From positions 1-37,577 of the forward strand of contig JAUSFL010000042.1 in NCBI GenBank assembly GCA_030649735.1: 37,577 nucleotides of DNA. The letters are read 5' to 3'. Shown one piece after another: positions 1 to 5,519 of this stretch; the first letter of the stretch is position 1, and the number at the start of each line of letters is the position of its first letter. Made by a program: the position numbers and the translations under genes. Source of the DNA: Candidatus Iainarchaeum sp. GTDB lineage: Archaea > Iainarchaeota > Iainarchaeia > Iainarchaeales > UBA10191. The notes beneath the pieces are model-generated. The model saw nothing but the letters and a program-made list of their open reading frames with translations, had not been told where the DNA came from and ran no database searches.

Positions 1-2
1 AA

Positions 3-203
3 AGAATGGAAGCTGGCGGAGACAGCACTTTCCAAAGCCCTTTTGACGCGGCAAAAGCACTCAAGACGCTAGTGCAGTACTACTCAATCAAAGAAGCAAG
101 GAAAAAAGCCGCAGAAAAACCAGTTGCTGAAAAAGCAGCAAAGCCAAAAGTGGAAAAAACCTTACCCAAGAAAAAAACAAAGCCAGCAAAAAAGAAAAGA
201 TGA
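3..203 (+). CDS. C-terminal end of a probable ADP-forming acyl/acetyl-CoA synthetase (partial)
   Basis: The reading frame is open to the left edge, so this is only the last 65-66 codons of a longer gene; the in-frame ATG at 6 need not be a start. The segment reading SPFDAAKALKTLVQYY resembles the end of the alpha part of fused ADP-forming acetyl-CoA synthetases, where a Pro-x-x-Ala-x-x-Ala-Leu-x-x-Leu-x-x-Tyr pattern closes the last CoA-binding domain. Those enzymes convert acyl-CoA, ADP and phosphate to acid, CoA and ATP. A Lys/Ala/Pro-rich tail of about 35 residues follows and is not part of the usual family; similar basic tails occur on other proteins here, such as L10e. Only about 30 informative residues are visible, so the family call is tentative. 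Confidence 0.45.
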   Translation, partial: RMEAGGDSTFQSPFDAAKALKTLVQYYSIKEARKKAAEKPVAEKAAKPKVEKTLPKKKTKPAKKKR

Positions 204-208
204 AATGA

Positions 209-433
209 ATGATCACAGTTAAAAAGGCAGTGGAAGTTGAATGCATTTATTGCAAAAGCAAAAATGACAGCTGGCCAATTGTTGACGGCAACGGAGAATT
301 CTTATCAGAAGTAACTGTAGAATGCAAAAATTGCAAAAAGAAATTCAAGCACAAAGTCACAGAAGAAGATAAAAAAATAATTAAGCAACGCTGGGAAGAA
401 ACCAGCAATAAGCCATGGGCTAAAATAGCCTAA
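209..433 (+). CDS. Small zinc-ribbon protein, unknown function
   Basis: A 74-residue protein with two CxxC pairs (CIYC near residues 12-15 and CKNC near 39-42) about 24 residues apart, as in a four-cysteine zinc ribbon. The C-terminal third is charged and helical in character and ends in a Trp-containing segment. It starts 5 bases after the upstream stop, so it may be co-transcribed with it. The ATG at 205 reads into a stop after five codons; the ATG at 209 gives the full frame. Its stop overlaps that of the convergent mre11-like gene by 4 bases. Nucleic-acid binding is a common role for such ribbons, but nothing here identifies a target. Confidence 0.7.
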   Translation: MITVKKAVEVECIYCKSKNDSWPIVDGNGEFLSEVTVECKNCKKKFKHKVTEEDKKIIKQRWEETSNKPWAKIA

Positions 434-1668
434 TTCTTTCTCGCAGCCTTCAAAATCTGCTCTACGTCTTCAGTCTTTCCCTCGCTTAAAAGCTCAAAAA
501 TTCTTTTCACGTCAAACGCATTGCCAAAGGAAGTTTCAAGCAATTTCTTTTCAAGCATATCCAATCCCATTGCAGAAACGCTTTTCTTTTCAAGCTGCAA
601 GGCACGCAGTTCAGAAATTGTCTTCTTGAAATCTGCAGAGTCAAAATTCTTGTCCAAGGAAAGCAGTGCTTTTTCAGAAAACTTTTTTTCAATGCCTGAA
701 AAATTCACGTCGCTTTGCGCAAATCCTTTCTCCAAAGAGCCAATGCATTTTACGCGAATCAAAGGCTCTAGCTTTCCAGTGTTTTGCTTCAAAAAGCCTT
801 CAATTTCCTGCTCTACATCAGCAAGAACTTTTTGCGGCCTTGCATCCTCAAACTTCAATTTTGCATGGAATGCCTTGCGCTGTTCTGGAATCTCCTTAAA
901 CTCTAAATCCATGGTTTTAGAGTCCAAGATAAAAACTCCTTTTGGCTTCAGGCATTCGGAGCTTTTGATTTGGGTTGTGATAGTGCTTCCAGGCAGAAGA
1001 AATATTGTAGTGCCCAATTGCTTTTGCAGGCTCCAGTGCAAATGCCCATTAATCACCAAGTCAAATCCTTTAGGCAAGTCTTCCAAAGCCAAAGTGGCAG
1101 TCATTTCATCATCAAAAGGCAAAAAGTCAGTGAAAGACTGATGCAGTACCAAAACATTCAAAGCATTCTTTTCAGGAATTGGCTTCCACGCATTCAATGC
1201 ATCCCTCGCGTATTTTTCAGGCACTCCGCCAATCCCAAAAACAGCCACTTTATCACCGACTTTTTCCACAACTGACTTTGCAGCATGCACGTGCAGCAAA
1301 GAGCCGGCCTTTTGCAAAACATCAAGCGCGTTCTTTCTTGACTTGCTCAAGTGCTCGTGAGTTCCATGAATTGCAATTATTGGAATTCCAGAAAAGTCAA
1401 AAGCAGACTTGCTTTCTTTCTTTTCCAAAGAAACACTTACGCCGGATTTTGCGGCAGAATTTGCAATCTCCAAAAGCTCAAACGCGTCATGCCATGACTC
1501 TTGCGTTGGAATGCCGTCATCAAAAAAATCCCCGGCCATTATAATGCAGTCGACGCGCTCGTTCACTAAAATTTGCAAGGCTTGCTTTGCCTGCATTAAA
1601 GCATCGCCAGAACGCTTGCCGCCTGCAGAAAAGCCCAAGTGAGTGTCTGAAAAAATTCCGACCTTCAA
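430..1668 (-). CDS. mre11: Mre11/SbcD-type metallophosphoesterase, DNA double-strand break repair nuclease
   Basis: A 412-residue protein with the five Mre11 phosphoesterase motifs in order: SDTHLG (D8, H10), GDFFDD (D47), GTHEH (H104), LHQ (H176) and GHLH (H209, H211). Family knowledge: Mre11 uses two Mn ions to process DNA ends with the ATPase Rad50. The third motif is normally G-N-H-D/E and its Asn binds metal; here it is Gly-Thr-His-Glu, so this ligand is replaced by Thr103. Length is normal for archaeal Mre11. The ATG overlaps the stop of the upstream ThiI-like gene by 4 bases, indicating one operon. No rad50, herA or nurA is in the window, so the usual partners must lie elsewhere. Confidence 0.85.
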   Translation of the reverse strand: MKVGIFSDTHLGFSAGGKRSGDALMQAKQALQILVNERVDCIIMAGDFFDDGIPTQESWHDAFELLEIANSAAKSGVSVSLEKKESKSAFDFSGIPIIAIHGTHEHLSKSRKNALDVLQKAGSLLHVHAAKSVVEKVGDKVAVFGIGGVPEKYARDALNAWKPIPEKNALNVLVLHQSFTDFLPFDDEMTATLALEDLPKGFDLVINGHLHWSLQKQLGTTIFLLPGSTITTQIKSSECLKPKGVFILDSKTMDLEFKEIPEQRKAFHAKLKFEDARPQKVLADVEQEIEGFLKQNTGKLEPLIRVKCIGSLEKGFAQSDVNFSGIEKKFSEKALLSLDKNFDSADFKKTISELRALQLEKKSVSAMGLDMLEKKLLETSFGNAFDVKRIFELLSEGKTEDVEQILKAARKN

Positions 1669-2531
1669 TCCACAGCACCCTTCAATAATTCTTTAGGGAA
1701 CAAAAGCAAAGGCCGCAAAACCAAAAACTTTCTTTCAGAATCGAACTTTTCAAAGCCGGCAATTGATTTTTCGTCAATTTTTGAGTCTGAAGTCGCAAAG
1801 CAAACGCACTCTTTCAAAACCGCCTCTTGCTCGCTTTTCACTACTTCCAAATCATTGAAAGAATTCCAAGCATTGAGTTTTTTCGCGAGCTTTTCGCTCT
1901 TTCCAACCAGGACAATCTCGCACCCGCGCTTCATCAAAAGCCAGCAGGCATTAAAGTCGCAAGAAAGCTTTTTGCCAGGAAAAAAGGCGGTTTTTCCAGA
2001 AACCCCGACAGGCAAGCCGCCTTCGCAAAGCCTTTGGCCGGCATAAACATAAAATGAATTCTCAAAAATCTCAAAGACAATTTTCACGTCAGGCTTTGAA
2101 AGATTCACTTTCAAGCCATTCACTGCATTCAAGACAGAGTCTCCGCCTTGCACTTCAACAGCGTGAGAATTGAATTGTTTCTTTGCGCCAATTTTAGCGC
2201 GGACAGCAAAGCTTTGGCCTTTCTTCAAATGCTTTTTCGCAAAACTCGCTGCTTCCTGCCCTATTGCAGGCAATTCTGCGGGCGAATGCTTTTCAGCAAT
2301 TGCAAGCGCGTGAATTCCAAAAACCTTGCGCAAAACCTTCAAGCACTTTTCAGGATTTTCAGTCTTGAAGAAAATCCTGCCGCCTTTCCTGTCCAAATCC
2401 CAAGCCTTCAAATTGTTTGCTGACAATGAATTCTTGATGTTCCACTCCAGCCTTTTCATGAACATTGAGCGCACAAAACCGCTTTTCAGGCTGATTTCCG
2501 GCGCTGTCTTCACAACAATCCAGGATTCCAT
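1665..2531 (-). CDS. ThiI-like THUMP protein with a destroyed PP-loop
   Basis: About 288 residues from the ATG at 2531, which begins as ThiI proteins do (VVKTAPEISLKSG-type N-terminal ferredoxin-like domain); the frame runs open upstream to 2666 but that part overlaps the cysE coding region. A THUMP domain follows (residues ~70-165), ending in YVYAGQRLCEGGLPVGVSGK, which matches the ThiI linker into its ATP-pyrophosphatase domain. ThiI makes 4-thiouridine at tRNA position 8. The PP-loop, normally SGGIDS before a PVAAWLMMKRG-like helix, reads KKLSCD here (residues ~187-192) although the helix ACWLLMKRGCE is kept. The protein also stops about 75 residues later, far short of ThiI. I infer a tRNA-binding paralogue without adenylation activity. 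It heads an operon with mre11. Confidence 0.7.
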   Translation of the reverse strand: MESWIVVKTAPEISLKSGFVRSMFMKRLEWNIKNSLSANNLKAWDLDRKGGRIFFKTENPEKCLKVLRKVFGIHALAIAEKHSPAELPAIGQEAASFAKKHLKKGQSFAVRAKIGAKKQFNSHAVEVQGGDSVLNAVNGLKVNLSKPDVKIVFEIFENSFYVYAGQRLCEGGLPVGVSGKTAFFPGKKLSCDFNACWLLMKRGCEIVLVGKSEKLAKKLNAWNSFNDLEVVKSEQEAVLKECVCFATSDSKIDEKSIAGFEKFDSERKFLVLRPLLLFPKELLKGAVD

Positions 2532-2676
2532 AATACTTATTAATTTAAAGCAAAGCCAATAAAAAACAATAAAACAATCAAAAAAAGGCGGTTTTTTCAC
2601 GGGTTTTTGGAAAAAAATAAGGTCAGACCTTAAGGCATTCAAGGCAGACCCAGCGGCAAAAAGCACTCTTGAAATA

Positions 2677-3168
2677 ATGCTTTGCTACAACACTTTTCAC
2701 GCAATACTACTGCACCGCATGACATACCCGTTATACAAGGCGAAGATTCCAATAATTCCAAGATTCATTTCAAACACCAACAGGTTCTTGACCGGAATTG
2801 AAATACACCCGGGCGCTGAAATCGGCGAAGGGTTTTTCATAGACCACGGCACTGCAACAGTGATTGGCGAAACAGCAAAAATCGGGAAAAACTGCACTTT
2901 ATTCCACAACGTAACGCTTGGAGGCACTGGAAAGCATTCGGGAAAAAGGCATCCCACGCTAGGCAATAACGTGCTAATTGGAACAGGAGCAACTCTCCTA
3001 GGCCCAATAACAATCGGCGACAACGTGAAAATCGGGGCTGAAACTTTCATAATAATGCAGGACGTTCCATCAAACTGCACTGTAGTTGGAATTCCCGCAA
3101 GAATAGTAAAGCAGGATGGAAAGAAAGTCAACAAAAAACTTGCAAGAACAAAGCCCAAAAAGCCATAA
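2677..3168 (+). CDS. cysE: Serine O-acetyltransferase (CysE family), N-terminus extends upstream
   Basis: The visible ATG gives 163 residues of a hexapeptide-repeat acyltransferase: HAILLHR, FLTGIEIHPGA, FFIDHGTATVIGETA, NVTLGGTGK, RHPTLGNNVLIG and VGIPARIV are all CysE hallmarks. The enzyme acetylates L-serine to O-acetylserine for cysteine synthesis. The same frame upstream of the ATG (from about 2599) translates to FWKKIRSDLKAF then KADPAAKSTLEI, exactly the CysE N-terminal helix, so the true protein starts further upstream. No ATG, GTG or TTG exists in that frame after the stop at 2560-2562. A TTG at 2607 would be in frame if the A7 run at 2611-2617 had six A. The C-terminus is Lys-rich. 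tRNA-Cys lies just downstream. Confidence 0.85.
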   Translation: MLCYNTFHAILLHRMTYPLYKAKIPIIPRFISNTNRFLTGIEIHPGAEIGEGFFIDHGTATVIGETAKIGKNCTLFHNVTLGGTGKHSGKRHPTLGNNVLIGTGATLLGPITIGDNVKIGAETFIIMQDVPSNCTVVGIPARIVKQDGKKVNKKLARTKPKKP

Positions 3169-3190
3169 GGGTTTAAAACAAAACGCGGGC

Positions 3191-3200
3191 TAAAAATATG
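3191..3200 (+). promoter_or_regulatory. TATA-like box for tRNA-Cys
   Basis: The AT-rich sequence TAAAAATATG is centred about 25 bases before the first base of the tRNA, the usual archaeal TATA-to-start distance. Confidence 0.45.
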
Positions 3201-3219
3201 TGCCGACTAACAAAACGCC

Positions 3220-3291
3220 GCGGGGGTGGCAGAGCGGTTATGCATCAGCCTGCAGAGCTGAAGATCGCGAGTTCAAATCTCGCCCCCCGCT
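3220..3291 (+). tRNA. tRNA-Cys (anticodon GCA)
   Basis: A complete cloverleaf can be drawn: acceptor GCGGGGG (3220-3226) pairs with CCCCCGC (3284-3290); D stem GCA/TGC with a GG-containing loop; anticodon stem TCAGC/GCTGA with loop CTGCAGA giving anticodon GCA; T stem GCGAG/CTCGC with loop TTCAAAT. The discriminator base is T (U73), a known cysteine identity element. There is no intron and no encoded CCA. A T5 run (3291-3295) begins at the 3' end and may serve as terminator. Confidence 0.95.
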
Positions 3292-3303
3292 TTTTGCCGA
3301 TTG

Positions 3304-3312
3304 ATTTAAATA
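3304..3312 (+). promoter_or_regulatory. TATA box for the lipoprotein gene
   Basis: ATTTAAATA is centred about 26 bases before the ATG at 3334 and no Shine-Dalgarno sequence precedes that ATG, as expected for a leaderless transcript. Confidence 0.5.
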
Positions 3313-3333
3313 GGAAAAAATAGTCTTTTATTT

Positions 3334-3894
3334 ATGAAAAAGGAATTCCTGGTTTTGATTTGCATTGTTGCAGTGCTGGCTTTGGCTGGCTGTACAGCAA
3401 AAGGCCCTGACGCGAATGTTCCGGCAAATGTTCCGGACAATAATTCAACAAACAACCAGCCTCCAATGCCGCCGCCAATTCCAGAAGCCCTGCCTGAAGT
3501 AAATGATTTAGAGCAGGCATGCAGTGTTTTTTCTAATGCCGAATTGACGCAAAGCCTGAATGCTGAAGTCACTGAAGACTTGCCTGCGGCAGTCAATTCA
3601 GCGTCAAAATGCTCCAGGACTTGGGTTGGATTAAGGAGCGGGGTTCCTGCAGCGACTGTTGCATTGACAATCATTGACTCCCAAAAGGACAGTTCTTTCA
3701 CTGCAGGCATTGCCGACTTTTTGAACAAGGCTTGCGCGCAAAACAAAATCAGCCTTGGAGATTACACTGCATGCAGGTACACGAACAATGTCAGGTTTGG
3801 CAAGGGAAGGTATTATGTGAGCATTGCCTGCCTTGGCTGCCCTTCAGACAAAGACCTGGAATTGGCATCTTTGATTAATCAAAGAATCAAATGA
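3334..3894 (+). CDS. Secreted lipoprotein, unknown function
   Basis: A 186-residue protein starting with a lipoprotein signal peptide: KK, a hydrophobic core (LVLICIVAVLAL) and a lipobox LAGC with Cys20. A flexible Asn/Pro-rich linker follows (residues ~22-55, including PPMPPPIP), then a compact domain of about 125 residues with six further cysteines, among them a CLGC motif near the end, which could form disulfides outside the cell. The domain is not recognised. It is expected to be lipid-anchored on the outer face of the membrane. The promoter looks leaderless. Its stop codon lies within a palindrome that separates it from the convergent microprotein genes. Confidence 0.75.
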   Translation: MKKEFLVLICIVAVLALAGCTAKGPDANVPANVPDNNSTNNQPPMPPPIPEALPEVNDLEQACSVFSNAELTQSLNAEVTEDLPAAVNSASKCSRTWVGLRSGVPAATVALTIIDSQKDSSFTAGIADFLNKACAQNKISLGDYTACRYTNNVRFGKGRYYVSIACLGCPSDKDLELASLINQRIK

Positions 3895-3898
3895 TTCT
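3870..3898. repeat. Two adjacent palindromes between convergent genes, possible bidirectional terminator
   Basis: TTTGATTAATCAAA (3870-3883) is a perfect 14-base palindrome, and AGAATCAAATGATTCT (3883-3898) is an inverted repeat with 7-base arms and a 2-base loop. They sit at the end of the lipoprotein gene and just past the end of the minus-strand microprotein gene. T-rich sequence is limited, so termination is only a possibility. Confidence 0.4.
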
Positions 3899-3900
3899 CT

Positions 3901-4029
3901 TCAAGAAAAGCATTTTTTTGAAAACTTTGCAAGGTAGATTTTTTGCAGGTCTTCTGAAGAACTGTCTTGCGAAGCAAATTCCAAAAGGCTTAATTCATTG
4001 CAATCCAGCCTGCTTATTTTGCCTGTCAT
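3901..4029 (-). CDS. Microprotein B, paralogue of the adjacent 40-residue protein
   Basis: A 42-residue ORF starting at ATG 4029, preceded by a strong Shine-Dalgarno GGAGGG (4036-4041) with a 6-base spacer. It aligns without gaps to the upstream microprotein A: both have Cys10 and Cys40, and share I5, E12-L13, E17, L28, I31-Y32, K35-F36 (12 of 40 identical). Having two colinear related copies is strong evidence that both are translated. The longer frame opening at 4155 only overlaps microprotein A in another frame and has no such support. The two cysteines could bind metal or form a disulfide within or between chains. No family is recognised. Confidence 0.6.
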   Translation of the reverse strand: MTGKISRLDCNELSLLEFASQDSSSEDLQKIYLAKFSKKCFS

Positions 4030-4075
4030 TTCAATCCCTCCATAATTTTTTTTTAGTGAAAAAGGAAAGAAACCG

Positions 4076-4198
4076 CTAACAGTTTCTTTCAAATTTTGAC
4101 GCGTAAATTCTTGAAAGAACCCGCTCGTCATCAGTCCTGATCTTGCCTTCGGCAAAGTCTAGCTCTCTGCACGTCATTTCTTCAATTCTCTTTCTCAA
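4076..4198 (-). CDS. Microprotein A, two-cysteine paralogue of microprotein B
   Basis: A 40-residue ORF that appears to start at TTG 4198, preceded by GAGGTG at 4205-4210 (6-base spacer). This start gives exactly the same register as microprotein B: Cys10, Glu12-Leu13, Ile31-Tyr32, Lys35-Phe36 and Cys40 all coincide. A GTG at 4207 and an ATG at 4177 are alternatives. It is rich in Arg, Glu and Asp, soluble, and probably helical. A TATA-like GTTTTAAAG lies near 4235-4243 on the plus strand, suiting a short leader with a ribosome-binding site. It lies 46 bases before microprotein B and is likely co-transcribed with it. Function unknown. Confidence 0.55.
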   Translation of the reverse strand: MRKRIEEMTCRELDFAEGKIRTDDERVLSRIYASKFERNC

Positions 4199-4307
4199 GA
4201 AAACCACCTCTCTCTTCACTAAAGAATGCCGGCTGTTTTAAAGCAGTTTTTGGTGCTTTCATGGTTTTCAGAAAAGCAATTTAAATGCTTGCGGGCTTAT
4301 TTATTTC

Positions 4308-4631
4308 ATGCCAGGATTTTTCAAGCGAGTTTTGGGAAAGCTTTCGAGAAAGCCAAAATTGGAAAAAACTCCAGCCAGGCCTGCAGAAAAGCCAAAAACC
4401 ATGGAAGGCCTTGTTGCAGCAAACTGGAAAAGCCATTTTGGCTATCACACGCTGAATGCTGGAAAAGTAAGCCAGGTTGCAAGGGCATTGGAAGCCTATA
4501 AGGATAGAAGATTAAAGCCTGGAAAGAATGGAATTTTGATTCCTGAAGGCTTTGATTCCAAGCAATTGCAAGTTTTCAATTCCTTGAAATACCATGTCCA
4601 AAGCCCGCAGCAAAGGCTTGGCAAGCTCTGA
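4308..4631 (+). CDS. Hypothetical basic protein
   Basis: A 107-residue protein with a strongly basic, Pro/Lys-rich N-terminal 30 residues (possibly unstructured) followed by a more globular part with aromatic residues (NWKSHFGYH near 39-47) and a basic C-terminus. TATA-like ATTTAAAT at 4279-4286 is about 26 bases before the ATG, consistent with a leaderless transcript and supporting this start. It lies before the ribosomal protein gene but has its own promoter. Its charge suggests nucleic-acid binding, which is inference only; no known domain is recognised. Confidence 0.6.
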   Translation: MPGFFKRVLGKLSRKPKLEKTPARPAEKPKTMEGLVAANWKSHFGYHTLNAGKVSQVARALEAYKDRRLKPGKNGILIPEGFDSKQLQVFNSLKYHVQSPQQRLGKL

Positions 4632-4715
4632 AAATGCAGAGGGTTTAAAAGCTTTTTTTTGGAAAAGTAATGTATTGACGGTTAAAACAGCTATTTTTTA
4701 GCGATTTAACAACCA

Positions 4716-4723
4716 CTATAAAT
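4716..4723 (+). promoter_or_regulatory. TATA box for the L10e gene
   Basis: CTATAAAT is centred about 27 bases before the L10e ATG, giving a leaderless or nearly leaderless mRNA. Confidence 0.5.
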
Positions 4724-4746
4724 GAATTTTTGAAGGGTGTTTTTTA

Positions 4747-5442
4747 ATGCCATTAAGGCCAGCAAAGTGTTATCGTTCGACAAAGAAAAAGCCATCATAC
4801 ACTCGCTCTGCAGTTAAAGTGCACAAGCGAAATTACATTGGAGCCACTCCTGGCCTGAAAATCAGGCAGTTTAACATGGGGAATCCTTTGAAGAACTTTC
4901 CATTCATTCTTGACTTGATTTGCGACGAGAAAATCCAAATTCGGGACAATGCTTTTGAGGCAATCAGGACCACAATTAACAGGAACTTGAACAAAAAGCT
5001 CGGAAAAGACGGCTATTTCATGAAACTCCGCATTTACCCTTTCCAGATTTTGCGCGAAAACAAGCAAGCGCAAGGGGCCGGGGCAGATCGTGTAACCAAG
5101 GGAATGGCGCATCCTTTCGGAAAGCCAATTGGAAGGGCGGCAAGAATCAAGAAAGGCCAGGTTTTAATCAGCATATTACTTGACAAAGAAAACATTGACT
5201 TTGGAAGAAAGACTTTAATGAGAGTCAAGTCAAAATTGCCTTGCAAAATAAGCGTTAAAGTTCACACTGACGTTAACAGCCTTGGAACAAAGCCTCGGAA
5301 GACAAAGGAAGAAAAAGTCGAGGAAAAAGTGGACGCAACAGCTGCGGCAGGAACTGCCACTACTCCAGCGGCTGACGGAAAAGAAGCGGCAGCGCCGGCA
5401 ACTGGCAAAACATCAGGCAAAAAAGAAGAGAAAAAGAAGTAA
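4747..5442 (+). CDS. rpl10e: 50S ribosomal protein L10e (uL16)
   Basis: A 231-residue protein whose first ~175 residues are archaeal L10e/uL16. It starts LRPAKCYR, followed by the Lys/Arg-rich segment and a long conserved core containing FPFQILRENK, RVTKGMAHPFGKP and GRAARIKKGQ. This protein sits near the A-site tRNA and the central protuberance of the large subunit. The family is usually about 170-180 residues; here a tail of about 50 residues follows, made of Lys/Glu, then Ala/Thr, then Lys/Glu. The tail is low complexity and probably disordered. A strong TATA box precedes the gene and a terminator-like hairpin follows it, so it looks monocistronic. Confidence 0.95.
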   Translation: MPLRPAKCYRSTKKKPSYTRSAVKVHKRNYIGATPGLKIRQFNMGNPLKNFPFILDLICDEKIQIRDNAFEAIRTTINRNLNKKLGKDGYFMKLRIYPFQILRENKQAQGAGADRVTKGMAHPFGKPIGRAARIKKGQVLISILLDKENIDFGRKTLMRVKSKLPCKISVKVHTDVNSLGTKPRKTKEEKVEEKVDATAAAGTATTPAADGKEAAAPATGKTSGKKEEKKK

Positions 5443-5469
5443 TTTCTCTACGCTATTTTTTCTTTTCAA

Positions 5470-5490
5470 GGGAATTTTATTCCCATTTTT
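5470..5490 (+). terminator. Terminator-like hairpin after L10e
   Basis: GGGAAT, loop TTT, ATTCCC (5470-5484) is a perfect 6-base stem followed directly by ATTTTT and then further T-rich sequence, 27 bases after the L10e stop. Confidence 0.5.
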
Positions 5491-5519
5491 AACCTTTTTC
5501 TGCCTGAATTCTCTCAATT

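Noticed and set aside
521-1141. A 206-residue plus-strand ORF opposite mre11
   Set aside because: It is antisense to a clear Mre11 coding region with intact motifs, and its Ser/Phe/Lys-rich composition is typical of a shadow frame.
2532-2666. N-terminal extension of the ThiI-like protein
   Set aside because: The extra 45 codons overlap, on the other strand, the sequence that encodes the CysE N-terminus; the family starts at ATG 2531.
3891-4079. A 62-residue plus-strand ORF after the lipoprotein
   Set aside because: It lies antisense to microprotein B, has no ribosome site and a low-complexity basic sequence.
3901-4155. An 84-residue minus-strand ORF covering microprotein B plus upstream sequence
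   Set aside because: Its first 42 codons overlap microprotein A in a different frame and lack a ribosome site; the internal ATG at 4029 has a strong one and aligns with microprotein A.
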